DNA from: Vanessa cardui
Taxonomy: Eukaryota; Arthropoda; Insecta; Lepidoptera; Nymphalidae
Reading direction: 5' to 3'
Assembly (NCBI RefSeq): GCF_905220365.1
Contig: NC_061146.1
Location: 4,777,538-4,841,537, forward strand
Length of the DNA stretch: 64,000 bases
Shown here: piece after piece, positions 34,881-46,589 of the stretch
Position numbering within the stretch: position 1 is the stretch's first letter
How the letters are laid out: each line of letters begins with the position of its first letter
Notes under the pieces: model-generated
Database searches by the model: none
The model's input: the letters and a program-made list of their open reading frames with translations, nothing else
Told to the model about the DNA's origin: nothing
Program-made: the position numbers and the translations under genes

Positions 34881-36160
34881 TCTGGAATTCGAACGAGTTC
34901 ACACGTACAATGTGCATTGATATATATAATGGCGAATTAGAACGTGTTTCAAATTCGTTTATCAATATATTTGTCTCACCATTGTGTTGATACTTTATAA
35001 AATTGAATGGAGTAAGTGTCCCACATGGCTAAGGCCTCCTTAACAGAACATTTGTGTGTTATTCCAACTCAGCTTAGAACCTATGATACATTAATCTATA
35101 TAATATAATAAAATTGGAGTGGCTGTTTTTAATATTAAATAGCTAAAATTATAATTTTAGGCGTTTAAATTTAAATTAAGGCGTTTAACAAAGATATAAT
35201 CGATCTAAAATTAAAACTGCCAATGTACATTAAATCTGAAATACTCAAAATTAATCGGTAACAGTTTAAGTTCAGTCATTTGACAGATAAAAAATATGAT
35301 TTATGCCTTTTATTATACACACATCAAGATAATATTACCATAAGTTGACGGCGGCCATATTGGGCACAGAGTAAAAAGTTGTCTTTTGCCAAAAACGTTG
35401 GCGCTTACCACAGATAAGCCGAAAATAGTCTGCTGGGAAATATCTAAGATATGCTACTTCGTTTTAATTACCCAACGAGTTGCCGTTTTCATTAAAAGTA
35501 AAAGGTAATTTAGCTTAAAAAATATACTCGAAGTAATTACAATTGCCCGCTCTTTTAATTACAACATACAACATTTTCTTGAATGATTTTAATTTCGAGT
35601 TTAGAAATGAAATATTATTTTGTAATTTTCGTGATGAATTAGATTTTTAATTACGTTAATTAATTGTTATTCTTTCTTAAATAATGATTAACTTAATTAA
35701 GTAGCTACAGTATTATCTATATTACGTGACATTTGCGAAATAGTGTTTGTGGCAACACTTAAAATATATTAAAAAATCAATATTTATTCATACCAACAAT
35801 TATATATTTTTTTCATTTAATTCGTGATATATGCAACTACCTTAAGATTTCTGTATGTTTAAATGTCACAATCTTGATGTGCAAAGGTTTTTGCTTCGTC
35901 ATATTACTTTGCGGCAGACATCTATAGATATATCAATATCGGGAAGACTACGTTGGCTGCCTTTAGAAAAGTTAAGTGCTTTTAAAACGACAGCAATATT
36001 TTTACAATGTGTATGTATGTGTGTGTTTGGATGAATTTTTATTTAACAACTTCCCCTTACAACCAAAGTTAAATCTTTACTTTATTGACATATTCGATAC
36101 AAGATTTTATTTGTTTTGTTGACTTCAAAGCAGGATATATTAATTTAAATAATTGTATTG
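34880..36160. other. Unique AT-rich DNA with Helitron scrap
   Basis: 35100-35140 resembles the ATTGG-type Helitron start (ATAAAATTGGAGTGGCTG). TGGCAACACT lies at 35750, and GGCGGCCATATTGGG near 35349. No gene. Confidence 0.4.
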
Positions 36161-36181
36161 TAACTGTAACTTGACTTGAAT

Positions 36182-36345
36182 AATTTAAATGTTGAAAGAG
36201 AGTAACTACTGAGTTTCTTGCCGGTTCTTTTCGGTAGAATGTACTTTCCGAATCGGTGGTTGCTTCACTTTATTGTAAAATGACGATTCAAAAGTGCTTG
36301 TAGAAGCCTACTTGATTAAAATTTATTTTGATTTGATTTGATATT
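36182..36345 (+). repeat. LINE-like 3' end, second copy
   Basis: Same order of blocks as the copy at 25.8 kb, ending in repeated TTTGATTTGATT. Well preserved. Confidence 0.6.
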
Positions 36346-36540
36346 GTATGGGTGGTAAAACATATATTTTTACATTTTTATGATTAGCCTATTATGGGAA
36401 CTGTCTATTACTCACAATTGAAGTACATTTCAATTTAAAAAAAGAATAACACGTCAATGAGAAAATAATTGTTATTACAGCTTATTAAGAATTAATAATT
36501 ATACGACAGATTATAAAACAATCAGCTGTTTTATATATTA

Positions 36541-36880
36541 ACTAGTCTCAGCACGCGGCTTCGACTCGTATGACAGTATCACATTTTTCCGGAATTTAAG
36601 TAACCGATGTGCTCTTTCAAACTATAATTTTTCACTGTGATAAATTTAGACCCATTTAACTGTTCTAGTGTAATTAAGTAACTGCCATCAATTTTACTTA
36701 TATATTTTTTCACGCGTTCAATTTAGATATTATAACTATGTATTTATATACTAAGTGTCGCCAGCGGCTTTACTATGATTCCTTAAAGTACAAGATTTCG
36801 ATTTTCATTAAAATCAGTTCAGTGGTTTGGACGTGAATACAGACAAAGTTGCTTTCGCATTTATAAACTAAGTATAGAGT
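36541..36880 (-). repeat. Two adjacent Helitron-like fragments
   Basis: The first opens ACTAGTCTCAGCACGCGGCT. The second (from about 36756) has GTCGCCAGCGGCTTTACTAT, AATCAGTTCAGTGGTTTGG and GTTGCTTTCGCATTTATAAAC. Confidence 0.45.
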
Positions 36881-37209
36881 ATTGACATAAGAAAAAAAGC
36901 GATAAGTACATAGATAATAAATAGTGTATTAATAAGGCTATAAATGATGATTGCATAAAGTAGAAATAACACATTTATTTATAATGATACAGCAATTACA
37001 ATGTTACAATGTCAATAAATATTGATATTTTTAATTTATATTGCATATTCGAAATGTAAAAAAATATATTTAATTTTAATTGTCTTTGGTAATACCATAG
37101 ACAAGCCTTTTAGTTTATGTTTGTTTGCTCCAAATATTGTTTTATTCCTAATAACGAACTCCCGTACCAACTGTTACGAATAAGGTGGGTTATATGCTAC
37201 ATTGCGCCA

Positions 37210-37378
37210 ATACAGGTTATTGGATTTACATGTGGCAGAATATCTTTGAAACTAGGCATATGCAGATTTCCTTATAATGTTTTCTTCCACACATTAATTA
37301 TAAACACAAATTACGCACCGCAATTTTGAACCCACAACCATCGATTAAGATGTACACTGACTGGGTTATCACGGCTTA
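37210..37378 (-). mobile_element. Metulj-like SINE, degraded
   Basis: TTTACATGTGGCAGAATATC, TTAATTATAAACACAAATTA and ACCATCGATTAAGATG remain in the right order. The 3' end is missing. Confidence 0.6.
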
Positions 37379-37379
37379 A

Positions 37380-38035
37380 AAATCTCATCCCGGAAAAGCA
37401 CCTATACCTATTTTATTTTTATAAGGACAACAAACAGTAGATACAATATCACATGAAAAATAAATAACATTTCAAAATTATATAAAAACATACATTAAAA
37501 TATGCGATGGAAATTAAAATTAAAATTGAGCACAAATGAAATTCTTTACTTTTCGATTGAACAGAGGCTGACCATCATGACATATGTCTAAATCATTTAC
37601 TTTTATACTGATCGTGATGTATAACAACGATAATCTCGATGTAAGGAATTCCTACCTAGTTATTATATTATTTATATAGTACCTATATAATGTTATATTA
37701 TACATTTGTCATGTCTGTCTGTCAACCTTTGTACCCCAACTAGTATTCATTCGTAATTTCCATAGCATTGTACCATCCCATTTAATTAAGTGCACTCAGT
37801 ATGAGCGATGGCACGTGGTGGCCATCATCGCAGTGGCCCGCCTTACATGGTGAGCAATTTAACCAATTAACGGCAAGGAGAGCCCAAGGCCGAGACGTGA
37901 CGCCTTGACTTTAAATCAACATCTCGTTTATCACTTCCTATGCACATTTGAAAGATGTAATTACTTTACCCGTAAATGTTCGGCCTTCGATTCCAATCCA
38001 GTTAACACGTTATATCCTTACATAGCCAATGCGCT
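37380..38035. other. Unclassified, partly GC-rich
   Basis: 37790-37910 (GGCACGTGGTGGCCATCATC and onward) is GC-rich and may be an old repeat, but I could not place it. Confidence 0.3.
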
Positions 38036-38341
38036 AACAACAACAGCCTGTGAATTTCCCACTGCTGGGCTAAGACTTCTCCCAATGAGGAGAAGGTTTG
38101 GAACATATTCCACCACGCTGTTCCAATGGGGGTTGATGGAATACACATGTGGCAGAAATTAGACACAAGAAATTAGAAGCAAGTTCCTCACGATGTTTTC
38201 CTTCACCGCCAAGCTGAATGAATTATAAGCACAAATTAAGCATATGAAAATGACACTGATTTTTCTTTTGCTTGCCTGGGTTTGAACCCGCAATCATTGG
38301 TTAAGATGCACGCATTCTAAGCACTGGGCCATCTCGGCTCA
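38036..38341 (-). mobile_element. Metulj-like SINE, full length
   Basis: From AACAACAGCCTGTGAATTTC to GGGCCATCTCGGCTC. A short second GGGGCCATCTCG follows. CGCTAAC flanks both sides, a possible target duplication, if the extra piece is counted in the insert. Confidence 0.85.
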
Positions 38342-38550
38342 AGGGGCCATCTCGCCGCTAACCATTGGAAATTAAGTGTGGTTTGCATAAAGGTTTTGCA
38401 CGAAACCCTACATGTGTAAGTGAAACCTAGTAATTAGACCAAACACTTATTTTATTTGTCCATTAATATTAACGTATGTATGGTTTATCATATATACATA
38501 TATTATTCCATTTATTAAAGTGATCTTCAAGCTAAACTTAAATAAAATTA

Positions 38551-38763
38551 ATTACAAAATTGGAGTATCTGTTTGATATATTAAACACGGTACGTATACC
38601 TACTGAAATATCATTGTTTACAATCTTTGTATGTCTGTATGTTTGTTGTGGCTAATCTCTGGAACGGCTGTACCGATTTTGACGTGACTGTCACAGGTAG
38701 ATAGCGGATGTCATAGGGCTTAGGCTACAAAAATGACTTTCACTAGCGCACGGGCACAGCTAG
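38551..38763 (+). mobile_element. Helitron-like element, complete
   Basis: Starts AATTACAAAATTGGAGTATC, contains TCTGGAACGGCTGTACCGAT and ends CGCACGGGCACAGCTAGT, the classic lepidopteran Helitron 3' terminus. Confidence 0.65.
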
Positions 38764-38764
38764 T

Positions 38765-40555
38765 TCTTATCTTTGTTATTAGTATTGTCCTTATATATAT
38801 TTCATCCTTATTTAATCTTTGTGTAATGTAATTAATAATATTTAAATATATATTACAAATGAAGCACATAGTAACTATCATAGTAATAATAAAATTTGTT
38901 GAAATGAATTGATTTTCCTGTATGATATTTGTTAATAGTACCATAGCATTATTAATAATTAAAAGTGGAGGGAAAATTACTTGTTTAGTTTCTCGATCGA
39001 CGTGTTTTCCGTTGATTATATTATAAGTATGGATAACAAAACGATGTTTCCAATTTGGTTTTAAAACCTTTTTTAAATAAAATACGTTTTATTTTACTAA
39101 TCATTCCAGCTTCTCTCAAAGAGTTTCTTTTCAGTTTCACAGAAACCTGTAGACTCATTAATATTATAGCAATTAATCACCAATATATGTATGTTCGGTA
39201 ATTGATTAAATATTGTATATTCTTTCATTAAATTAACCTCTCTTATGTTCGGTTTCTATACAATTCAACATATTAATGATAAGAAAATCCAAGGATACGA
39301 CGATTTAATGATTAGACTTTACATATAATTAAAACTTATATAATTTTATAATTGAACCCATTGTTTTTATCACAGAACGTATTACCTTCCATGATTAATA
39401 TGTCCAAATTAACTTGGTCTCTATTTATTGAGAGCGTTTATATGTTTGTGGGGTCATGTTAAATTATGATATAGCTATGATGATAACGCTACTTTATTGT
39501 TAGGATATTAATTTTTACGATATTATCACCGTTACATCGAAACCAACTAATTGTGTTTAAACGATTTAAAAATATAACCTATATAAATCGTACTATAACT
39601 TAAATATATATTAAAATTGTCTATTTTATATCAGAAAAATCGTTCAAATTAAAAAAAAAACTTCTTTGATATAATGACGTTTCATAGCATTAAAAATTAT
39701 TTTGACACAGACGCTGGCAACACTTTGACAAACTTAAAAATAACAAACGAATTTATTTTGAATCTGTACCTTTTTAAAAAACCTTACACGTTACTTGTAA
39801 AAATTTTAATAATAATAATAAAATTACTCATAAAATATAACTATTTTTAATATGATAAATATTATTAAAATATATAAACTACACATACATATATTGAACA
39901 AGCTGATAAGTCTTGGGGAACCCCTCAGTTTGTTTACAAGTATTAAGATTAATTAAAAATAGCCATTATTATTTAACCATATCCAAATCTGGCAGTTACC
40001 TTACAAAACCCTTTTCTTAAAAAACAATTAATCAAATCAATTACTCAGTGAAATAATTTACATTGTTATTTGCTATTTGTAATATTTATTGGTATTTTTT
40101 TTTCATGACAAAACAATGGTCAGCTATTATTATAAATCGTTAAATTCTGAGGTTTAATAATTTTAATAATAAAGTAAAGGAGAATTGTGCATTTATTATT
40201 ATCATTGTAACCGCAAGAAAATGGTACAATATTTAGAATTTATTTATGACTTTATTCAATATTATTAATAATTAGTTATTAATCTAGACAGTCAAATGGG
40301 GTTCACGGTAGCATGAACGACAGAGAGGGTACCGCTTTTTTAGTGGGTAAACCCGGTATACTTGGGCGCGTTCGACATTCAGGACTCCGGGGAGTCCCAC
40401 AGGGGTCTTAAAATAGAAAAATAAATGACGCATAGTTACAGACAGACATACATCAATACAAACTAATCGTCATAGTAATATGTATGAGGAAAGTCATTAA
40501 ATTAACACAGTTTTGTGAAACGTTAGAATTGATGGTTATTGAAATAATAATTGTA
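38765..40555. other. Very AT-rich DNA
   Basis: Long stretches of AT low complexity. TGGCAACACT at 39715 and the GC-rich fragment at 40.3 kb are the only distinctive items. Confidence 0.45.
40300..40412 (+). repeat. GC-rich repeat fragment, possibly LINE-derived
   Basis: Runs from GGGGTTCACGGTAGCATGAA to GGAGTCCCACAGGGGTC. It is much GC-richer than its AT-rich flanks and resembles lepidopteran LINE coding ends. Class not established. Confidence 0.3.
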
Positions 40556-40556
40556 A

Positions 40557-40626
40557 ATATATAATAATAATAGTAATAAAATATATGTATACACACATAT
40601 ATTTTATTACTATTATTATTATATAT
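40557..40626. repeat. 32-base perfect hairpin
   Basis: Left arm 40557-40588 (starting ATATATAATAATAATAG) is the exact reverse complement of 40595-40626, with the six-base loop ATACAC. The low-complexity AT content may reflect slippage, but the arms match exactly over 32 positions. Confidence 0.93.
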
Positions 40627-40716
40627 AGTAAGGAAGTAATACGAATTCATAAGAGAAGGAATATACATATATTTATATAAACTGTAATTTAAGGTATCCA
40701 GTTTTTTAGATATTAA

Positions 40717-40981
40717 CTAATTGTGCCTGTGGCTTCGTGCGCGTTTGAATTTAACAAAAAAAAATGTTGTAGCCTTAGTTACGCCTTCATAAACCATTTA
40801 CCAGCCAGTGAAAGTCCCGCTAAAATTACCGTTTCAGTGATTAGCCGAAACAAACAGACGGAAAAAATATTATTTCGGTATAAGCACCATGTAGGTAAAC
40901 ACACCTAAGTATGCATTCAGTAAAAAGCGGTTATTTTAATAGTACAAACAGACACCCCAATTTTATTATCTGTATAGATAA
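40717..40981 (-). mobile_element. Helitron-like element, ATTGG subfamily
   Basis: The plus strand begins ACTAATTGTGCCTGTGGCTT (inverted CTAGT-like end) and finishes CCAATTTTATTATCTGTATA. Includes AAAGTCCCGCTAAAATTACC. Confidence 0.6.
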
Positions 40982-41076
40982 CCCTATATATTGGGATCAT
41001 AAATGAGCTTATTATATGTTAGAAGATTTTTATGAACTGTGTGCCCATTGTATGTCACTGTGTATAAAAGTAAGTA

Positions 41077-41398
41077 AAGTAACAGCCTGCTAATTTCCCA
41101 CTGCTGGGCTAAGGTCTCCTTTCCCATTAAGGAGAGGGTTTTGGAACATATTCCACTACGCTGTTCCAATGCGGGTTGGTGGAATGCACATGTGGCAGAA
41201 TTTCGATGAAATTAGACACACGTAGTTCCTTCTCTTCTTCTTTCGTTCTTCTTTCCTCACGTAGTTTTCCTTCACCGCCGAGCACGAGATGAATTATAAA
41301 CACAAATTAAGCACATATATCTAGTGGTGCTTGCCTGGGTTTGAACCCGAAATCATCGGTAAAGATGCACGCTTTATAATTACTGGGCCATATCAGCT
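41077..41398 (-). mobile_element. Metulj-like SINE with pyrimidine-rich insert and TSD
   Basis: Flanked by GTAAGTA (41070-41076 and 41399-41405). An unusual CT-rich stretch (CTTCTCTTCTTCTTTCG) interrupts the body near 41230. Confidence 0.82.
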
Positions 41399-41610
41399 GT
41401 AAGTATACTAAAACTCATCACAAGACAAGTCAAACGTAGAAAGTCAACGCAATAGGATGGAGGATGCATCGACGCTTATAAACGCAAAACAAGCAGTAAT
41501 TAAACGCGTATAATTATCTTCAACTGTTCGTATATGAGGGTCAAATCTTAGAGTACTAACTCTCCCGTACCATACAACTGATTGAGATGAAATTTTAAAT
41601 TATACTAGTA

Positions 41611-41648
41611 GTCGCCCGCGGTACGCTCGTATTTTACGTGTTGATTGT
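41611..41648 (-). repeat. Helitron-like 3' end adjoining a SINE
   Basis: ACTAGTAGTCGCCCGCGGTA is the same terminus as at 4925. Here too a SINE interrupts the element shortly after. Confidence 0.5.
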
Positions 41649-41847
41649 CAACAACAACAACAACAACAACAGTCTGTAAATTCCCACTGCTGGGCTAAAG
41701 GCCTCCTCTCCCTTTGAGAAGGTTTTGGGACATATTTCACCACGCTGCTCCAATGCGTGTTGGATGAATACACATGTGGCAGAATTTCTATGAAATTAGA
41801 CACATGCAGGTTTCCTCACTGTTCTAACCACTGGGCCATCTCGACTC
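41649..41847 (-). mobile_element. Metulj-like SINE with internal deletion
   Basis: Long CAACAACAAC tail and intact 3' body, then a jump from GCAGGTTTCCTCAC straight to GTTCTAACCACTGGGCC. About 110 bases including the B box are missing. Confidence 0.83.
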
Positions 41848-42280
41848 AATATGGATTTCTTTATCCCATATAATTCCAGTATTTATGGGTTAAAATGATC
41901 AGTCAACGTCATTTGCTAGTTAGTTAATAAATAATCTATTAAACAAAAATAGACGTCATATTATTGTATGATACATATAGCAAATATATAAAATATATTT
42001 ATAGCTAAATTCGATGTAATACCACAATAATATATCTTAAAAATAAGTGTTACGTGATCTACGTCAGTATAGGAATTCCCACTAGCTTTAGCAATTACAT
42101 AAAAGGTACAATTATGTACACAATCATAACATATACGTATGTATTTACAATAATTCGGTCAAGTAACTATCAGACAGAGGAAATAAAAGGGTTCCGTAGG
42201 CGAAGAAGGCGAATTATCCTCATCATTACACAATATAAAAGTATGTATGTATGATACATACATAAGATAATATAAGATAA

Positions 42281-42552
42281 TTAGGTCTTGAAAATTCCTC
42301 AACGGATTTTGATGCAGTTTTTTTAATAGATAGATTGATTTAAATTGAAAAAATAGTCCTCTTGGATATGCGTAATACAAGATAATAGAAAATTTACACT
42401 CATAATTTTAACGGTAATTGGCTAGCAGGAGCTGGATGCGAGAGCCGCAAGAACGATCACAGAGGTGTGCAATTGGAGAGGCCTATGTCCAGCAGTGGAC
42501 GAAGATGGGCTGTTGGTTGATTGCACCCGTGCGAAGCTGGGCCGGGTTGCTA
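42281..42552 (+). mobile_element. Helitron-like element interrupted by LINE tail
   Basis: The left part has CCTCAACGGATTTTGATGCA and TTAATAGATAGATTGATT. After the RTE fragment the 3' end resumes as GCACCCGTGCGAAGCTGGG and GTTGCTAGC. Confidence 0.55.
42418..42520 (+). pseudogene. RTE-type LINE C-terminal fragment
   Basis: Translates SRSWMREPQERSQ, then GEAYVQQWTKMG. This is the C-terminal tail typical of RTE-type LINE endonuclease-reverse transcriptases in Lepidoptera, whose DNA has the familiar GGAGAGGCCTATGTCCAGCA. Only the tail is present. It interrupts a Helitron-like repeat (42281-42552), so it inserted there. Non-functional. Confidence 0.7.
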
Positions 42553-42660
42553 GCATATTATAAATGCGAAAGTAACTTTTTTGCTTGTTACGCCATTATT
42601 ATTTAACCAACCGATCATAATGAAATTTTGCATAAAAGTTACAAAAAATTGTGTAGACTA
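42553..42660 (+). repeat. Helitron-like fragment
   Basis: ATATTATAAATGCGAAAGTA, the start motif of the GACAGACAGA type, then ATCATAATGAAATTTTGCAT. Confidence 0.45.
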
Positions 42661-42940
42661 CCTAACATCTGCCTTGCCCTTCCTTTACATTTATTTCTAA
42701 TTTTAGCTTATTCCCATTTGAATGCAGGTGAAATTATTGTTATTTGAAGTGCTAACAAATATTTTACGTATTTCGGCGAATTTTCCTAAATATATTTATA
42801 TTTTTTCACAAGTATATCATAAATCTTTATAAACTATACATATTTGTAATCGTTTTATATGTCATAAGTTTTTGGTTCCACACAGATATAGACATTTTAT
42901 GAAAATATACTTTTAGTATTCTTGTTTCTGTATCATAGGA

Positions 42941-42960
42941 TTATATATATATATATATAT
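42941..42960. repeat. (TA)n microsatellite
   Basis: Ten TA units, perfect. Confidence 0.85.
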
Positions 42961-43141
42961 GTAATGTTGTATAGATCGTCTTAAACTACAGGAAAAAAGT
43001 CCTGGATGATTGGGAATGATCATGTCTTGGAACAGTAAGGCGTCAAAGTTTACTTAACATTTTTTTGGGGGTAGGGGATATCCCCAGATCTATGCTCATT
43101 GTGTTTAAGACTGTAAATAATGTTTAATACTGTAATAGCTG

Positions 43142-43320
43142 TCGAAATGCCTTGGCTCTTGGAGTAGTGGCGCAAAAAGCTTCATCAAAAGTATAACACC
43201 TCGCCTCATTGCCTCCACTGGGGACAGGAGGGCTGGTTCGTTTTTTGCCCAGAGGATCGGAATTGCGTTTCAACGGGGAAATGCTGCTAGTATTCTTGCC
43301 ACCATTTATACAGTAACTAG
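43142..43320 (+). pseudogene. LINE reverse-transcriptase C-terminal relic, clade undetermined
   Basis: An open frame reads SWSSGAKSFIKSITPRL, then TGDRRAGSFFAQRI and FQRGNAASILATI. The motif QR-I-AQRGNAASILGT is a recurrent C-terminus of arthropod non-LTR retrotransposons. No catalytic domain is present and the frame is only about 60 codons. It is a 5'-truncated dead copy. Confidence 0.55.
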
Positions 43321-43884
43321 TTTTAGTTCATATTTGTATATATTTAAGCATTTAATGTTGTTAATTCTTATGTTAATAAATAGACTGTGTGTCTCTTTCG
43401 TGTGTAAAAAAAGACACCAAGTCTGCTCAATCGTTTGATCCAGACGTAAACATAATTAGTAATAAATAACATAAAGGCAAAACCATAATATGTCGCACCG
43501 AGGACCACGACACGTAATCCATCGGTAATTCCATATTTTGGCCGATAACTTGCGACCATTACTCATAACCATATGAATAATAGTTGCGTACCAACATACG
43601 ACATAGCTCTACATACGCTGATGAACCATTCGCGACCTTATTACAAGGTACTAAGGTATTGTATCAAATTCCATTTGTATATTATATTTGTTTTAATGTA
43701 ACGTAAAACGACTCTAATCGTTTTAAACTTACAAGAATATAAATCTATGCGTAAGAGAGGATTCTGTTTGTTTTAAATATAGTTTAACTTTTTGCCTATT
43801 TAAAAAACAACAAGGTGATCTAAATGGGTTAAGCTTAACCAAAAATTTCGGGTTCAGAAGCTGAGTTATTATGTTTGCGGGTAT

Positions 43885-44008
43885 CTCATCTCGTCTCAAA
43901 AACATCGTGAGGAAACCTGCCGGAATTTGACTGAAATTGGTGGATATTATTTGAGCGGAATAATCTTTAAACTTTAACCTCAGGAGATTATAAGCCCAGC
44001 GGCGTTTG
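43885..44008 (+). repeat. Old SINE 3' part
   Basis: TCATCTCGTCTCAAAAACAT, CGTGAGGAAACCTGCCGGAA and AAGCCCAGCGGCG follow the Metulj-like order but are diverged. A younger copy follows directly, so two insertions lie head to tail. Confidence 0.55.
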
Positions 44009-44201
44009 AGCTGAGATTGCCCAGTGGTTAGAACGCGGCATCTTAACCGATGATTGCGGGTTCAAACCCAGGCAAGCACCACTGAATATTCATGTAATTA
44101 ATTTGTGTTTTTAATTCATCTTGGCGGTGAATGAAAACTTTCTCCGCAATGGGAGAGGAGTCCTTAGCCTAAATTTACAGGCTGTTGATGTTCTGTTGTT
44201 A
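44009..44201 (+). mobile_element. Metulj-like SINE with large internal deletion
   Basis: Intact head and B box (GCGGGTTCAAACCC), then a jump from GGCGGTGAATGAAAACT to CTCCGCAATGGGAGAGG. Tail TGTTGATGTTCTGTTGTT. Confidence 0.8.
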
Positions 44202-44250
44202 GTGTTAGCAGGCTGTTTCTTTGCTACGATCATCAAACATTCTAGAGTAT

Positions 44251-44537
44251 AAGTAAAGTACGACACAACTAAGATGTAGCATCGGCTAATTCAATAAAAC
44301 CGATTACTGCCAATTTATACAACAAATAGAAATAGCTGCCTATCGCGTTATTCAACGCTATTCGTCGCTGTAGATTTTCGCGTCAGTGACGTGTCAAATT
44401 GACGATTATATTAGGTCATATGATATTATATACATAAGAAATAAATATTGATAATTTGGGATAGCGTACTTAATTTGGATGTAATTGGTTTTACGAATTT
44501 TGCCGATGCTACATCTGAGTTGTGTCGTACTATACTT
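44251..44537. mobile_element. MITE with about 57-base terminal inverted repeats
   Basis: The left end has AGTACGACACAACTAAGATG and TAGCATCGGCTAATTC. The right end, inverted, has AGTACGACACAACTCAGATG and TAGCATCGGCAAAATTC, and the match continues to AAAACCRATTAC. About 287 bases in total, no transposase. The target duplication is not clear, so the superfamily is open. Confidence 0.8.
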
Positions 44538-45107
44538 GGATCACTCATAAGAAAGCGTGGTCTAGTTACTCAATATAATACTACTATTTAGGGGTACAAG
44601 TTTTTATACGAGTTTTATTTCATTAAGAGTGATACGATCAGCCACCCACGCCGGTGCGCCATAATGACTCGCCATATCTAACCTATGGCGGGACAGTCAG
44701 CAACAAAAGGTACCGTTAGCGACCCAATTCGAACTATGACAAATGGGGTTTGATGCAAATCTTTATTGTATTATTTATAATATTCTCGTGTGCTTATAAA
44801 ACATATTTAGTTGTAATTAACAATATATATTAGAGATTGTTTTACACGATTCGACTTTAAATGTTTCGAGTTTGTTAACTATATGTTCTGTGTAATATAT
44901 CTTAATGGATATACTAAATATACATACTGTCTAGACGTTATAATCAATATGATAGAAATCCATGTTTTATCATATGTACAGTTTTTCATACACGTGATAA
45001 AAGTTGCACATTTTTGTGTCGAGACAATTTCATTTAAATGTGGCACGGATTTTCTTTAAGCTTTGATTTCAACATATTAAACATATTTTTTTAATTTATT
45101 AAATATG

Positions 45108-45182
45108 TAGGTGGACTATCAAACAGACCACCTGATGGTAAGCAAGTCACATAATCCATCTCTTACATAAGCGACCTTAGGA
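45108..45182 (+). repeat. Repeat family B, 5' fragment
   Basis: CAGACCACCTGATGGTAAGC, then CATCTCTTACATAAGCGACC. Confidence 0.5.
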
Positions 45183-45417
45183 TCTACGATGTTATGACTT
45201 TGATAATCACAGAATTTATTAAAAATATAATATAATTCTGTAGCACTTGTGTGCGCGACTGTTCGGGTTACATTACAGTCATTGCGTAGCTGAGTTCATG
45301 TCCCGGTCGGAGAAAGCCATAAAGGTCGCGGTAATTATAAATATAACTATATCAAATGCCTTTATTATTGAGATACTTTTGGTTCAACTTTAATATTAAC
45401 TTACCTACTTGCATATT

Positions 45418-45775
45418 GTATTTTCTACTATCTGTACCCGTGACCTTGAATGCGATTGAATTAAACAAAAAGAAATATTGTAGCCTATGTTACTCCTTAA
45501 TATATCAGTTATCTGCGAGTGAAAGTCCCATCAAAATCGGTCCAGCCGTTCCAGAGATTGGCCGAAACAAACCGACAGACAGATAGACAAAAATTGTAAA
45601 CAATGTTATTTTGGTGTGTGTGTGTATACATACATATGTATTGAGTAAAAAAGGGCGATATTAATATTACAAACACACACTCCAATTTTATTACATGTAT
45701 ACATACTTGTAATAAAATTGGAGTGTCTGTTTATAATTTTACAATGACTTTTTACTCATACACGATTTTTTTTTT
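45418..45775. mobile_element. Two Helitron-like 5' ends head to head
   Basis: A minus-strand copy (45418-45695) meets a plus-strand fragment (45708-about 45775). Arms 45671-45695 and 45708-45732 pair at 24 of 25 positions, and the similarity continues outward less exactly (TACTCA... versus its inverse). Includes a short (GT)n near 45615. Confidence 0.65.
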
Positions 45776-46483
45776 CAATTTTTCTTTATGTGCCCGATTG
45801 TCACTGTTGTTGTTCTTGAAAGATCTGATAGAACATGATGATATAAGTTTCCATGACTTATACTAATTACTTCAGAAATTATTATAAAACAATTAATAAT
45901 AATTACAATTTTGTGCGAACTGGTATTGATTATAACGTATATTATTAGTAATATCATAGATGATTTAATCTGCTGTAAAGTCGATGACAACCTTTAAATA
46001 ATAGGTAGGTAGGTATCAAGGTATAACACGACTAAAAATGTAGGTTATTTTTGTTACCAACACACTGCCCTTTATCACAATCATTCAAATTACAGTTTGG
46101 CGATGGGATTATAGTCAAAGAAAATGAAATAACGATCGTCAGTTTCGTTTGCTAAAATTATTAATTTTATATATTTTAAGATTAAAGTTTGAAAAGAAAA
46201 ATGTTTAGCTCCTAGAACAAGTCATAACTTTAATCTACTCCAATCTCAGAACGAGTATAGGCGAAAAAAACTTCGAAATTGATTAGAAGTAATACAATCA
46301 TTATCCATGACTTTCCATCTCGACACAAATGAAAACCTCAAAATGTTTTTAATAAAATAATTTATATTAACTTTGGAATTAAAATTGTTGTATAGTACAC
46401 AAATATATATAATCAACTTCATATAGTTCATAGCATAGCAATTATTCGCGAATCGCATGGAATTCCAATCTAACTTTCGATTC

Positions 46484-46518
<35 letters not shown>

Positions 46519-46522
46519 TGTT
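46484..46522. repeat. (GT)n microsatellite
   Basis: About 14 GT units, one TA break, then four more. Confidence 0.9.
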
Positions 46523-46589
46523 TAATAAAGTACCGAAATCATTACATACTATCAAACAAAGTCACTTACCGCCATCCGTACCTATGTAT

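Noticed and set aside
34682..34990. A 102-codon plus-strand frame rich in Arg
   Set aside because: No recognisable family and no supporting splice or start context; kept only as a note on the minus-strand donor.
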